A stretch of DNA of 64,000 nt from Podocnemis expansa (taxonomy: Eukaryota; Chordata; Testudines; Podocnemididae): positions 18,056,135 through 18,120,134 of the forward strand of contig ML681996.1 of the NCBI GenBank assembly GCA_007922195.1, read 5' to 3'. The stretch's first letter is position 1; each line of letters opens with the position of its first letter. Both the position numbers and the translations under genes were made by a program. Shown in pieces: positions 41,796 through 53,059 of the stretch. Under the pieces are notes generated by a model. It was not told the DNA's origin. It did no database searches and was given only the letters and a program-made list of their open reading frames with translations.

Positions 41796-43004
41796 TATAA
41801 TGCAAATAAATAATAGTTTTGTTGTTAGATGGTGTCTAAATGAAGATGGCATGTGGTCTTCGTCCAACAGTTATCTGTATCATACAAAAACCTACTGTTA
41901 TGAATTCTTTTATTCATAGTCTTAGCAGAGAGGCCAAGATTAAGATTCCTATATTTGTATGTTTATTTCAAATTCTTTTTTATAACAATTGAGAAAGACC
42001 AACATTTTCTCACCTCTATTTATGAGATTTTCTTACCACTTGATCCTATTTGTTTCTTCTAGCACGTCTCTCTCTCTCTCTTTTTAAAGATACACAATTC
42101 TCATACCCTTTTCTGCTTAGGTTCATCATCTTTGCTTCCCCATTTCCTGTTTCCCCATTTCCTCCCTACATATATCTATCTCATGGCAGCACTGAAGTTA
42201 TCAGTTCAAATTACTTTTATAAGAAATATAAGAGCACTTCATACAGTCACAACACCCAGGAAAACTGATCTTCTTTTATACGTGCATGCATCAAGTCCAA
42301 GTGATTTTCTTTAGTTATCCTCACAAAGACAATATTGACTTCATTTTCTATGAGTGTTGCTAGCAGGTCACTACAGCTGTCAGAAACGATGAATGTTGGA
42401 ACAAGCAGCAAAAACTCTAATGTCTTTCTTAGTAGATTGTTTAACTTTGGTATTTTTATCCAGTCACTGCTTATCAAATATTTAACCATTATTTTGAGAC
42501 TCTCAAAATTACTTGATTTATATGTTCCATTTACAGTTGAAATAACAAAGATATTAAATCTATGGCCATAAATAATTCTTTTTCAACCGCAAGAGTAAAT
42601 ACACTAATGTTCTCTTAGAAAAGAAGAATGTAATGTGAGTGGTGGATTGGTATGTATGCCATAGCAGTGAGACAGAGACTGAATTGCAAACTGGAATGTA
42701 CAAGCAGCTTATAGTCAAACAAGGGACAGAAGGGACCTAAAACCAAGGAGGAAGTAAAAATATAGAAACAGAAATAATTACTGGTACCTCTTGGGAAGGA
42801 AAATAGATTTTGGGAGTAATGGTATTTCATACAAGTGGGTATTTGACAGAAAGAAGAGACAATAGCATCCACTGTATTGTCCATGAGGAAGTAATTTAAT
42901 AATCTTGAAATTAAACTGGGAAAGGAACCATTAGGTATATAAACCATGTCATCCTATTACAGTCATGTTTTCTGAATCCTCCTTTTGTCTGCTCATTATT
43001 ACAG

Positions 43005-43079
43005 GTGGTTGAACAACAGTTTCCATTCTATGAGAAATTCCAACTTTCTGAGGAAAATCATCTTCCGGAATCTCAAAAA
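43005..43079 (+). other. Candidate exon with A-run (hypothetical)
   Basis: An excellent acceptor (CCTTTTGTCTGCTCATTATTACAG) is followed in phase 0 by VVEQQFPFYEKFQLSEENHL and PESQ, then a 14-A run. The donor side is poor (AAAG|GTCAAA), and the frame ends at TAA shortly after. Phase 0 agrees with the end of the candidate at 36395. The A-run may have expanded and damaged a real exon, or the match is chance. Confidence 0.3.
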
Positions 43080-44691
43080 AAAAAAAAAGGTCAAATTTAA
43101 GACAAAATTTCTCCCCACCAAAATGGATTTAGAAAAACTGAAACAGTTTGTTTTAATGTCAAATTATTTCATTTCAAAAATATTGAAGCATAATATCCAT
43201 TAATAAGAAATATATAACTAGAAACCTTTAATTATATATGTTAAAATTAATACTAAAATATAATATAAAAAAGGAAATAAAATGAAAACATGAACATGAA
43301 AATTTTTGAGATTTCTGCATTGAAAATTGTCAAAGTTAAGACATTCACATAAAATATTCCCTTTTCATTGAAACTGCATTTTCAGGCAAAAATTGTTCCA
43401 TTGAAAATATTTTGAAAATACAGATAAGTAAAGAAATCACAGATATAGCTTGGAATTAAAACATTTGCTGCATAACAAGAATCACTATACCTTTTGCAGT
43501 AACAGGTTTCAACTTCTTTGTGTGATGCACATCTGTGACTTCTTGAAATTGCTTGTAGTTGTCATGTAAGATGTTCTGGCTAAAAACTGCTCTTTTGTGT
43601 TTGTTCTCCTTTAAATATCTAATCTTATTTTTCACACTGTTGTCCAGAAGATACCTGACATTGGTTTAGTCTCTTAGATTCAATTGCCTTATAGTTTTCA
43701 TGTTGAAGCATCACACATAGCAGAAAATGGTACTTTTACAGGATCTTTCTTTAAATATATTGTATTTTACTAATATTAAAAAGCCATTTTACCGCTTTAA
43801 AAAATAAGGAAAAGATTTTATATACACACACAGTAAAGTCTTTTCATGTAAATTGTATTTCTAGTATAGTTTTTTGAGAGTTGCACTCTGTCCATACCCA
43901 ATTCATAGACTTCTTGCTCTACCTTTAAGTATATTTTTCAGAGAATGCTGTCAAACTAGACTATTATTGTGAATGAAATTGTACTTCAGAGACCTGTAGG
44001 AAGCATCTGTTCCATTTCCATTTGTATTGACTTATTTGAGCTGTTAGGAATTATAGAAGGTGATTCTCGAATTCTTCTCTGTATTGGTTTACGCTGCCGA
44101 AACTCACAAGGATTCAAGTATATCCTGAGAGGGTGAATTGAACAGATCTCTCACAGTATTTTACGTTTTCTGCGTTGCTAAAGGACACTGGCATTAATCA
44201 CCATATTCATCTCCCTATGAGTTGGGAACTATGGCAAAACTGTAATTACAAACTTCTGTTATTCGACTATAAGTTTGTATCAGCAGTCCCTCCTTAAAAA
44301 TTATAATTATAATTAAGTGGAATTGTTCTGTACTTGCACAACTCTAACCAACAACAGATTCTGATAGTGATTTTTTGACTCTGTGTATACTTTGCAGCAG
44401 TCTTTTTAATAGAGCAATTACAATGTCTAAATTGCTAGAGTGGCTAGTTTATAACTGCTTTGCGTCAGGCAGAATAAGTCATAGTATTATTTTGACCCAA
44501 CTCATTGACTTTTAGACTTATTTTTTTAAAAATATTTCATTATAATTAATAACCTTTACTCTGGAAAGTAAAATATATTAACCTAGCTGTTTGTGCCATG
44601 CATTACAACACAGATTTAAAACTGGGACTTGAACCAGTGCAAACCATTGAGGTGCCATGGTTGAGCTTCAGTAAAGGAAAGTAGCTATGTG

Positions 44692-45489
44692 CTGGGTTTA
44701 AAATATAATTTGGTGGGCCCTGGAACCTTCCTAAATTTCTGGGCGCTTCATGCACTTCTGGGCCTGCTTCATGCAAGTCAGGACCCCCATCACCCGCCCC
44801 AGCTACTGCCTCCCAAATGCCTGCCCCCAACCCCGGCTACTGCCCCACAAATGCCTGCCCTCCACTCCAGCTACTGCTCCCAAAAGGCCTGGCCCATCAG
44901 ACCCTTCCTTCCCCATGTCATCCTTAGCCCCAGCCCCAGTTCCCTAAGCTCCCTTCCCCCACATCCCCACTCCAGCGCTCCTAACTTCCACCCTCCAACT
45001 CCCCCATCTTACCTCCACTCCCTTGAGCCCCCCAACACCCTTCACACCTTCCCAGCCCTCTTCAGTCCCCTTGTCCTTATTCCCCCACTCCACCACTTCA
45101 GCCTCCCAGACCCTTACACACCTTGACAGCCCACCATCATGACCACCTTCTCCTCCCCCGAGCTTTCCTTGCTGGCTGCCTGCCTGTCCCCCCCCACCTC
45201 CTTACCTGTCTTGCCAATTATGCCAAGGAGCGCGGTTTGGGGGAGGGAACACAGTTCTGAAACTGTGTCCAGGCCACATGCACTTCCCGGGCCCAGCAGG
45301 AAAGGTTGGTGCCAGTGCTGGGAAGGGGGGAGAAGTTGCTGGGCTTGATCCAGCCCACAGCCCCTTCCTTCAGTGGCCCTGGCAGGAATGTGCCAGAACA
45401 CCGCCTTCTGGTGCATTCCTCTATTTTTAGGGGGCCCCAGAACACTGCCTGCTAAACATGGGGGGCTTTCCATTGTACTTTAACCCCTG
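44692..45489 (+). mobile_element. hAT-type element, family with CAGGGGTTAAAGTA ends
   Basis: Left end CTGGGTTTAAAATATAATTT and right end TACTTTAACCCCTG are the inverted termini of this family. Flanking octamers GCTATGTG and CCAGTGTG match at five of eight. The interior is C-rich with a minisatellite at 44786-44893 (CCAGCTACTGCC..CAAATGCCTGCC). The right sub-terminal region (GGGGGCCCCAGAACACTGCC) matches the copies at 19167 and 58422. Confidence 0.78.
44786..44893 (+). repeat. C-rich minisatellite, three units of about 37 bp
   Basis: Units: CCCCAGCTACTGCCTCCCAA..., CCCCGGCTACTGCCCCACAA..., CTCCAGCTACTGCTCCCAAA.... The reverse complement of the same unit (GTAGCTGG.GTGG.GGCA) recurs in the inverted sister element near 19850-19985, so the repeat is part of the family. 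Confidence 0.78.
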
Positions 45490-46010
45490 CCAGTGTGCCG
45501 CAGGATGCACTGCTCACTGCTAGTCAGACACCTTTTTCTGGTCTCCCTGGGGATTAGCTCCTGAGGTTCTTCCACAGTTTTCACATTGTTATTCTGTCTC
45601 TCCTTCTTGTCTGCAACTCTTCTCTTACAGCAGGACTGTCAGCATTTTCTTTGGGATTTCACCCTCTGGCTAGGTGACTTAGAATTTCCTGTTCTGAGGT
45701 ACAGTCCAGTAGCAGTTCAAGGTAGTCTTGCCAAACGCTGCCTCAGTTCTATGCCACACCCTGAATGGGTGATAATGGAACCCGGGTCTGCCCTTTTCGG
45801 GTTTCAGTCCAGCTTAGCAGTTCTGGGTTTCCAGCTGCAGACTTTCCCAGCCATCCAGTCTGTAGCCTGCTACTTGGCCTTATAGGCCCTGCCTGTTCTT
45901 GTGCAGCTGAGCCTCTCGCTAATAGCTGCCTCCAGCTTAAAGTTCTCCTGTTTGCAGCTTAATTAACTCTTGTGTACTCCATCACACAGTGTTTTCTGTT
46001 TATAGTATCA
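45490..46010. other. C/T-rich unassigned, possible LTR fragment
   Basis: Composition and the run of GGCCTTATAGGCC, CTAATAGCTGCCTCC and CTTAATTAACTC words resemble the end of retrovirus-like LTRs in turtles. There are no edges, partner or duplication, so the class is open. Confidence 0.25.
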
Positions 46011-46019
46011 AAGTAAACT

Positions 46020-46440
46020 GATTAAAGCATCATTCATAGCTGCTTGAGACTGGGATGTGAATGGTTATGCCTAGTGGTTAGAGCAGGAGTAAGGCCTAAT
46101 AGTTGGAAAGGGAGTTGGTTGCTAGACTCAGGCGATTGAAACTCAGATTTGAAAGTCATAGCCATGTTTCCTGGAGTGAGGTATGGCAGGATCAAAACTG
46201 GGGCAAAGACAGACACTGGGGTGGGCAAGAGGTTGGAGCAAAGCAGAAGCAAGGCTGGGAACAAACATGCACAGAAGTTAACGTAGCTGTGAACGAATAC
46301 TTTTGGTAGCTACTAAACTGCATCAGCATTTAAGAGCTGGTCTGCTGCTGACTCTTCCAATCAGTCATTCAGTGTAGCCTATCAGGTAGCCTGCCACTAA
46401 ATTGATAGAGCGGAGCAAAACTGTAAAGGCATTGTGACAA
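46020..46440 (+). repeat. Possible tRNA-derived SINE or LTR leader
   Basis: TGCCTAGTGGTTAGAGCAGG at 46068-46087 fits a pol III A box (TRGCNNAGYGG-like). A B-box-like GATTGAAACTC follows at 46134. Downstream are short GGGGCAAAGAC/GGAGCAAAGC repeats. The class is uncertain. Confidence 0.4.
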
Positions 46441-47869
46441 GCTGGAGGAGACATTGGGGCTTGATTGTGGGTTTTTTGTATGAGTGTTGAGATTATATAT
46501 GAACTTTATATAATCCTTGATATAAGATCATAAGCCTGGTTGCCAGAAGCTACTTGAATTAGCCAAAATGGCCTTAAAAGTGATGAATTGTGTCATAGTT
46601 TCAAAACCTGAAACTTAGTTTCTCCTGCTGGAACATAAATATGGCACCTTTATGAGATGAGGCTATGCTTTTAATGGAATTTGGAGGTACCTGCATTGCT
46701 CAGGGTTTAGAGGATGTGGGTTGTGAACACCTCATTGGAAAACAAGTAGAGGATGTGAAAGACCCACATTCAAATCCCCCCTTTATATGTTTAGCTCTCA
46801 GATCTCCCACATTGCAGGTATGCTAACCACTAGGAAGAGAACAGAGGGGCACCACCTTCTGCTCATTTTCTCACACACTGTCACACCTTCTGTAGTAGTT
46901 CAAACTACAAGGGCTAATTGCAGGGCAGATGCAGGAAAGTAGTTGTATATTCTATAATAAATTTTAACAAGCTAGTAAGAAATATGAACTTCTGGATCAC
47001 TGTATTAGCTTTACCATGGAGTCACAGGAAGTTTATTTAGACTTTCCAGAGTCCATTAGCCACCTTGACAAACTGGACCCTCTGATGCTGGTTGTTATAC
47101 TAAAAATTTCATCATATTATGTTACTCCAACACCAAAGAATAAGTCACTTACCCCAGGTTAATGGATACTCTTGATCTCACAGCAAAGACAGCACTTCCA
47201 GCTGACCTCTCTGGGGAACTACCTAAAGATTTATTAGCTATTTAAAAGAAATGAGAGTTGAGACATAAAAGCAGGAAAAATTTGTTAATGAATGAGTCAA
47301 AATTTGTGAGTTACATGTGGACATACCCTATGTCTTCCGTAAAATATATAGCATACTTTTGGGAGCTTTGAAATAATAGCAGTAATAAATAAGAATCAAT
47401 TCCTCAAACAGCTATATGAAGCATACAAAATAAACTAAACAAATAATCAAAGCAGAAGTTTTAACTAACAATACTTTAGTTGATTGCTTATGCATGTTTA
47501 AACATCCATCTGTGTTTGGGAATTTCTCTTCCTTTGACTCTATTTATCTTTTCTAAAAATGAAAATGTCATTTTTTTTCCTGAGGCAATTGCCATATCAG
47601 GAAGTCCTTCAGCATCTTATTGAAACCCAAAATAGGATTCATGTGCTTAAGGTGTGAAAAGCTTCTGGTTGATATCATTATAATTATATTACTTTACATT
47701 ACTAAGTATGCAAAATCAAGCATTCAAAGGTTAGGAAGTGTCAGATTTTGGGTCTGTTGTGTACAGTGATACCATCTTTATTATATAATCACAAATTTAT
47801 TTTCAGAAACTGCTCAAATGGAAGCTATGGGAAGTAAGCTGTGAAACTCTTGAAAATTTCCACTGAACA
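46441..47869. other. Mostly unassigned; tRNA-like SINE trace, minus
   Basis: At 46745-46840 the minus strand reads TCCTAGTGGTTAGCATACC, an A-box-like start, followed by ATGTGGGAGATCTGAGAG. A short remnant of a Harbinger-MITE end (ATGTGGACATACCC) is at 47315-47330. A splice-flanked 27-base open segment at 47807-47833 is too short to weigh. Confidence 0.3.
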
Positions 47870-49058
47870 CAGTAATGTAGGACTGAGCTAAAACAGACCT
47901 TGGTTCATTATCTAGCACAACCCCTAACACTAACACAGGGCCAAGTAAATCTAGACTGTTTGCGATGGGTGTTTGGCTATCTCTTTGTAAAAACCTCCAG
48001 TGTCAGGCATCCTACAAGCCCTGTTGGTAAATTATTACTGTACTAAAATATCTTTGTTTTCCCTAATATTCAAACTTAATCTCTAATGTTGTCGATTAAG
48101 CTCTTCTTGTCCTACCTTCTGTGGAGATGGAGAATAATTCTTCATTATCCTCTATATAATAGCTCTTCATTTATATTAAGACTTTATTTTATTAGGTCCC
48201 CCAACAATCTTTTTACATCAAGACTAAACCTTCCCAGATTGTTTTAGTCTTTAATCATAGGTCAAGTTTTCAGAAACATTTTCCATTTTTGTTGCTCTCC
48301 TGCAGACTCTTTTCAATTTGTCTGCTTCTTTCTTGAAGTGTGGTGTCCAAAACTGGACACACTACTTCAGGTGAAGCTTCATCAGTGCTAAATAGAGAGA
48401 GATTTCCCCTCTTTCCTACCTGTTTCTTAGATACAATGCTCCTCTTAGTGCACCCAAGAAATATACCACATTTTTTCAATTGTATCACATTGTACCCTCG
48501 TATTCAATCTATACTTCACTCTAACCCCTGGATCCTTTTCAGCAATACAATTGCATAGCCAGTTATTCCACATTTTGTACTTGCTGTATTTAAATATTTC
48601 CTCCTAAGTGAGGTATGTTGCACTTATATTTATTGAATTTTATCATGTAGATTTCAGACCAATTATCCAACTTGTCAAGGTCATATTAAATCATGATCTT
48701 GTCCTCTAAAGCTCTTACAGCTGCTCACAGCTGAGCATTACCCACAGATTTTATAAGCATATTCTTCATTCCATTATCCAAGGAATAAATACACATGTTG
48801 ACTGGTATTAGACCCAGGACAGAGCTTGAGCTAAACCACAAGATACATTCTTCCAGTTGAACAATGAACCACTAGTAATTACTCTTTGAGTATGGTTTTT
48901 CAGCCAATTGTTCATCCATTTTATACTAAGGTCACATTTCTCTAGTTCACCTATGAGACTATCATGGGGCATAGTATCAAAATCCTTTCCAAAATCATGT
49001 TATATCACATTTACTGTTTCCCCCTTCAGTCCAGTAGGTCAGTTACCTCTTTCAGAGA

Positions 49059-49462
49059 GGGTGTGTTCACACAGAACTCTTATTGTGAAGCAACAGAGGT
49101 TGTTTCGAAATAAGAATTACCCTGTTCGCACGACTCACCATTGTTTCAAAACAATGTGTTCCGTTGTTTCAAAACAACGGCGTTGTTTTGAAACAACTTA
49201 AACCCCATGTGGGGATGAAACATAGTGTTTTGAAACAATTGTTTCAAAACAATGCCATCTGAACATGTTGTTTCGAAACAACAGAGACTTGTTTCAAAAT
49301 AACTGTTGTCGGAACCTGCTATTTTAATTTGAGCTTCTTTCCTTAATTCAAATTAACAAACTGTTAATTCGAATTAACTTATTTCAAAATAATTCCTTAT
49401 TTCGATACAAGTTGTTTCGGAACAACTTGTATCGAAATAACTCCCTGTGTGTGAACGTAGCC
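49059..49462. mobile_element. Harbinger-type MITE inside CR1, TSD AGA
   Basis: Ends GGGTGTGTTCACAC and GTGTGTGAACGTAGCC are inverted repeats; AGA lies on both sides (49056-49058 and 49463-49465). The arms are TTTCGAAACAA/TTGTTTCAAAA words around a near-palindromic centre, closely matching the element at 31152-31454. It splits the minus-strand CR1. Confidence 0.88.
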
Positions 49463-49545
49463 AGAATGAAATTAGGTTCATTTGCATGATTTATCCTTGA
49501 CAAGTTCATACTGGCCACTGCTTGTTAGCTTATTATTTGCTAGGT

Positions 49546-49697
49546 CAGTGGTTCTCAACCACTGTGTTGGGACACATTATTGTTGGAGAGTTGTGGAAAT
49601 GGCTAGATTTGCCCTGTGGGGAGTTGCCTGGTGTGTCCTATAAAATCACAATATGTCACCAAGTGTTTTGCGATCTGTAAAAGATTGAAAACCACTG
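49546..49697. mobile_element. Short hAT MITE inside CR1
   Basis: Ends CAGTGGTTCTCAACC and the inverted GATTGAAAACCACTG are classic hAT termini. Flanking octamers TGCTAGGT (49538-49545) and CTCTAGGT (49698-49705) match at six of eight positions. CR1 sequence continues on both sides (ATTATTTGCTAGGT / GTGCTTGCAAATTGATT), so the insertion is younger than the CR1. Confidence 0.88.
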
Positions 49698-50745
49698 CTC
49701 TAGGTGCTTGCAAATTGATTTTTTAAATTTGTTCCAATATATTTCTAGCTATCAAAGTTAGATTGACTGCTGTATAGTTCCCTGGTTCCTTTCTCTTTCC
49801 CTTTTTAAAAAGTGACTGTACCTACCATTCTGCAGTCTTCTGAGACCAAACCAATCCTCCAAGTGTTCTCAGAGATAATTGTTAACTATGCTGAGATTGT
49901 TTTAACTACTTCTTAAAGTACTCTAGAGTAAATTTAATCAGGCCTAGCCAACTTCAATACATCTAATTTATTAAAATATAATTTAACCTGTTTCCTTCTC
50001 TGTTTTGGCTTGTGTTCCTTCTCCCTTCTTTTTAATATTACTTGCATTAAGTATCTGGTCACAATTATCCTTTCTTGGAGGACTGAAGCAACAGAGACAT
50101 TAAACATCTCAGACTTTTTTTATGTTATCTGGAATTATCTTTCCTTCCTCATGAAAGAAAATATAGGTCAATTATTTAATCTTTTTTTGAACTTTATGTA
50201 TTTATATAACATTTTGATATCACCTTTTGTGTCCCTTGCTAGCTGTAACATTTCATATCATAGCTTTTCTGATTTTGTCCCTGTCTGCATCTTCATTCTT
50301 TTGTACTTTTTTAGCAATTTATACACTTCTTATAGATTTCTTTTAAATCTATTTTCTGCTCATTAAAGATTTCCTGATGTAACCATTGGTCTCTTACTAT
50401 CCTTCCTATCTTTCCTTCTTATTGGCATATTTGGCAGCTATGCCTTAATATTGTCTCTTTTTGAGACTACCAGCTTTCCTGAACTTCTTTTTTCTTTAGA
50501 TTTTCTTGCTGTGAAAAGTTATTTACAAGTTCTCCAAGTCTTTTAAAGTCTGCTTTTTCTTAAAGTCCATTATTCTGATGTCCTTATTCTGCATTTCATT
50601 AGAATCTCTCTCTCTGTGTTTTTTCATCCAAATTGCCTGTGTATACTGTGATCATTATCTTTTTTAACTTGACCAAATTTTGACAGATGTTCCTGGGGAA
50701 GGCAAAGATGCATCCCTAACACTTTTCAGTCTCTGCTCCAAAGAA

Positions 50746-50984
50746 TGAGGCCCCTAAATATTCACCAAAAAAGAAAATAAAAGGTCAATGGATTTTTTTT
50801 AAGATAGACAAAACTATGTATATTCTCTAATATTGCTTTTTAAAAGAACCAAACAGTTATGGCTGAACTTTTCTAAAAAAGTTCAGTTTGAAGCAGACAC
50901 TGAACATGGAAAAAAATTCAGTTCCCCAAATTAAATGTGTGGAAAAGTTTTAAGGATTTGAAAACCAGTATCTTTATGCAAATC

Positions 50985-50988
<4 letters not shown>
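50746..50988. other. Unassigned AT-rich spacer
   Basis: Nothing recognised between the CR1 5' end and the GATA microsatellite. Confidence 0.3.
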
Positions 50989-51035
<47 letters not shown>

Positions 51036-51045
51036 NNNNNNNNNN

Positions 51046-51098
<53 letters not shown>

Positions 51099-51099
51099 T
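50989..51099 (+). repeat. (AGAT)n microsatellite with assembly gap
   Basis: More than 20 AGAT units flank ten N at 51036-51045. Ten is a common placeholder, so the true repeat length is unknown. Inverted-phase units (CTATCTAT) lie at 51105-51114 and 52658-52673, and GATA units again at 52675-52688, on either side of the LTR-like insertion. Confidence 0.97.
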
Positions 51100-51114
51100 T
51101 TTCAATCTATCTAT

Positions 51115-52656
51115 TGTTGAACCCCGGGTTCGCGATGTGACTGGGATGGACCGGCGACACCCACCAATGAGACAGACACCAGTTCAAGTAAACAAAAAAG
51201 CTACTTTTATAGGGACACCTTAAACACCTTTAACCACTTAACAGTGTAAAGCAAGGAGATCTATACAAAAACACTTGTAATCAACTAACAATATGAAGCA
51301 AAAATCTATATAGGACACTTATAACCAACTAATAGCATAAAGCAAAATCTAAATAAACCCTTATAACTAAATGACAATATAAAGCTAAAAACCTATGCAA
51401 AGCACTTATAACCAAGTAACAGTGTGGAGCAAGAAAGTCTATATAAAGCACCTGTAAAACACCTCCAGCCAAACAACAGGATAAAGCATGTAAGTCTATG
51501 CAAAACACTTACAACCTACAAAAGTACTTATAGTTAAATAACAGTATGGAGTAATGACCTACAAGAGGGTGGCCATAATAAGTCAAGGACTTTTCTGGCC
51601 TTTTACTGCATCAACATCGGTATAGGCACTGACCAGCCCACCCGATGCGTATTTACCAATGGCTGGAAGCCATTCCTCCTTGCTAGCCAAGAAGGGTGGG
51701 CGGCAGAATGAAAAAAGTCAGATGAGAGAAAAATAAACCCCCACACTCCCCCCATGTACACTGGGGAAGTTTGGGGCCAGCAGTTTAGAGAAGAAGCAGA
51801 GTAATGAACAATTATATAGTAAGAAGGATGCAAAATACAAATGACTAACAAAACACCTCGCAAATTAACAACACAAAACTATGCTAGACCTTAAACAACT
51901 ATATCGTAAAAAGATTATGCAGGATACAGAGGAAATAATAACAACTACACAAACTATGCAAAACTCAGGTGAAGAAGCTACAATCACAGGCTATATATAA
52001 ATGGTACCAAGTAGAATGATTAAGAGAAGGTAGGAGGCCTATACTGATTTATAATACCTGTCCCAGGACTGCAGTAGAACCCAAAGCGAGGAGGCAGACC
52101 AGCTGCAGCATCTCAGCACTTAATCTTTCGGCCGGCAATCTGTGTACACCCCCCCAAAAAAGAAAGAGGGTCTCGGAGGTGGGTACTCCCTGTCTCAGTC
52201 GAGGGATCAGTCTGACTGGGTCACGACATGCCCTTTAGCATCCGAGGGTGGGAGAACAACAAGCTAGCTGAGACAGGGGGTTTTAATAGAATTTTGCCCA
52301 GCCAGAGTAAAAATAGCCAATTAGGAGTGGGATCCTGGTCAGGACCAATGATAAAACTGGGACCCCAGACAATGACCCCTCCTTCGTGGTGACGGGGGTG
52401 CGGAGAAACTGTTCGGGGGGATAGGAACTCACCCCCCTTCTTGTTGACACAAAGCTAGGGAGGAAGAAACTCACACAGGAGATTGAGAGCCATCAGGGGA
52501 AATTGATACTTAACGTTCTTCCCCCTTGTGCTGGATGACCCAGAGATGGAGGCCCATCAGGGAGATCGATACTTAACATTTCTCTTTGAGAGCAGCATAA
52601 TCCAGGGGGCTACGTGTGGGGCGGGGTGGCCATCATGGCTGCCACCTCTGCTGACA
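51115..52656 (-). mobile_element. LTR-like insertion (TG...CA), probable solo LTR
   Basis: Read on the minus strand, the unit begins TGTCAGCAGAGG and ends CCCGGGGTTCAACA, the TG...CA edges of an LTR. A TATA box (TATAAAAG, 51203-51211) sits about 90-100 bases before the 3' edge, where an LTR promoter belongs. The upstream part has a tandem repeat (51239-51565), as U3 regions often do. CTAT occurs at both junctions but with one extra G on the right, so the duplication is imperfect. No gag, pol or env is present. At 1.54 kb it is long for a vertebrate LTR, and no AATAAA was seen after the TATA box. Confidence 0.55.
51239..51565. repeat. Degenerate tandem repeat, about seven 42-65 bp units
   Basis: Each unit starts TAACAGTGTAAAGCAA (or a close variant) and continues ...TCTATATAAAGCACTTATAACCAAC. 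Starts fall near 51239, 51285, 51330, 51372, 51417, 51474 and 51539. Units differ by substitutions and indels, so the array is old. It lies in the presumed U3 of the LTR-like unit. Confidence 0.8.
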
Positions 52657-53059
52657 GCTATCTATCTATCTATCTAGATAGATAGATTTTACATTATATT
52701 TTTATTGTTTTGCTCTTAATATTAAATAGCCTTGTCATCTTGTTGTGGTGGTGAATTGATTTTAAAGAATTAAAAAATAATTGCAATTAATTGCAACATT
52801 AAAGGAATAGTTATGAGCAGTCTGCTTTAATTGCACTGTTAAATAATAGAACACTAACTTAAATTCACCAGGAAAGCATGCCCTCTGGAATGATGGTTGA
52901 AGCAGCAAGGGGCATAAGGACATTTAACATATCAGGCATGTTAAACACCTTGCAATGAGGCTACAACAGTGTCATGTGAATGCCTATTCTCATTGTCCAG
53001 TGACATTGTAAGTAAAGTGATCTCATCTCCCATAAATATAAGCAAACTTGTTTATCTTA
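52657..53059. other. GATA/CTAT remnant then unassigned AT-rich sequence
   Basis: 52657-52688 is the far side of the microsatellite split by the LTR-like insertion. The rest is not recognised. Confidence 0.4.

Larger units (their letters stand above)
41408..44691. other. AT-rich stretch, mostly unassigned
   Basis: It contains a CORE-SINE-like piece at 41640-41795 and a candidate exon at 43005, both listed. A (TC)n run is at 42063-42080. Several 70-110-codon open frames occur on either strand without domain or splice support. Confidence 0.35.
47870..50745 (-). mobile_element. CR1 LINE, long relic (3' UTR to upstream ORF2), minus strand
   Basis: The minus strand runs the full CR1 order from about 50745 down: ORF2 N-terminal half (50400-50740), the RT palm region (49465-50000), the DLTKF.GKDFDTMPHDSL-like block near 48960, an A.LRTGEA-type C-terminal block (FSTDEASPEVVCPVLDTT, 48340-48420) and the 3' UTR at 47870-48250 (TTTAGTCTTGATGT, AATATTAGGGAAAAC). 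Two MITEs interrupt it at 49059 and 49546. Frames are heavily broken. With both insertions removed it is about 2.3 kb, the longest LINE remnant in the window. Confidence 0.85.

Noticed and set aside
42247..42571. Overlapping 78-80 codon frames on opposite strands
   Set aside because: Neither shows a domain or splice context; mutual shadows.
46068..46144. A-box and B-box-like words suggesting a tRNA gene
   Set aside because: No cloverleaf, no anticodon arm and spacing is wrong; at most a tRNA-derived SINE.
50989..51099. Regular spaced repeats that might suggest a CRISPR array
   Set aside because: Plain AGAT microsatellite without spacers; the genome is eukaryotic.
51239..51565. Seven similar units with variable parts, another array-like pattern
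   Set aside because: Units are contiguous degenerate tandem copies with no conserved repeat plus unique spacer pattern.
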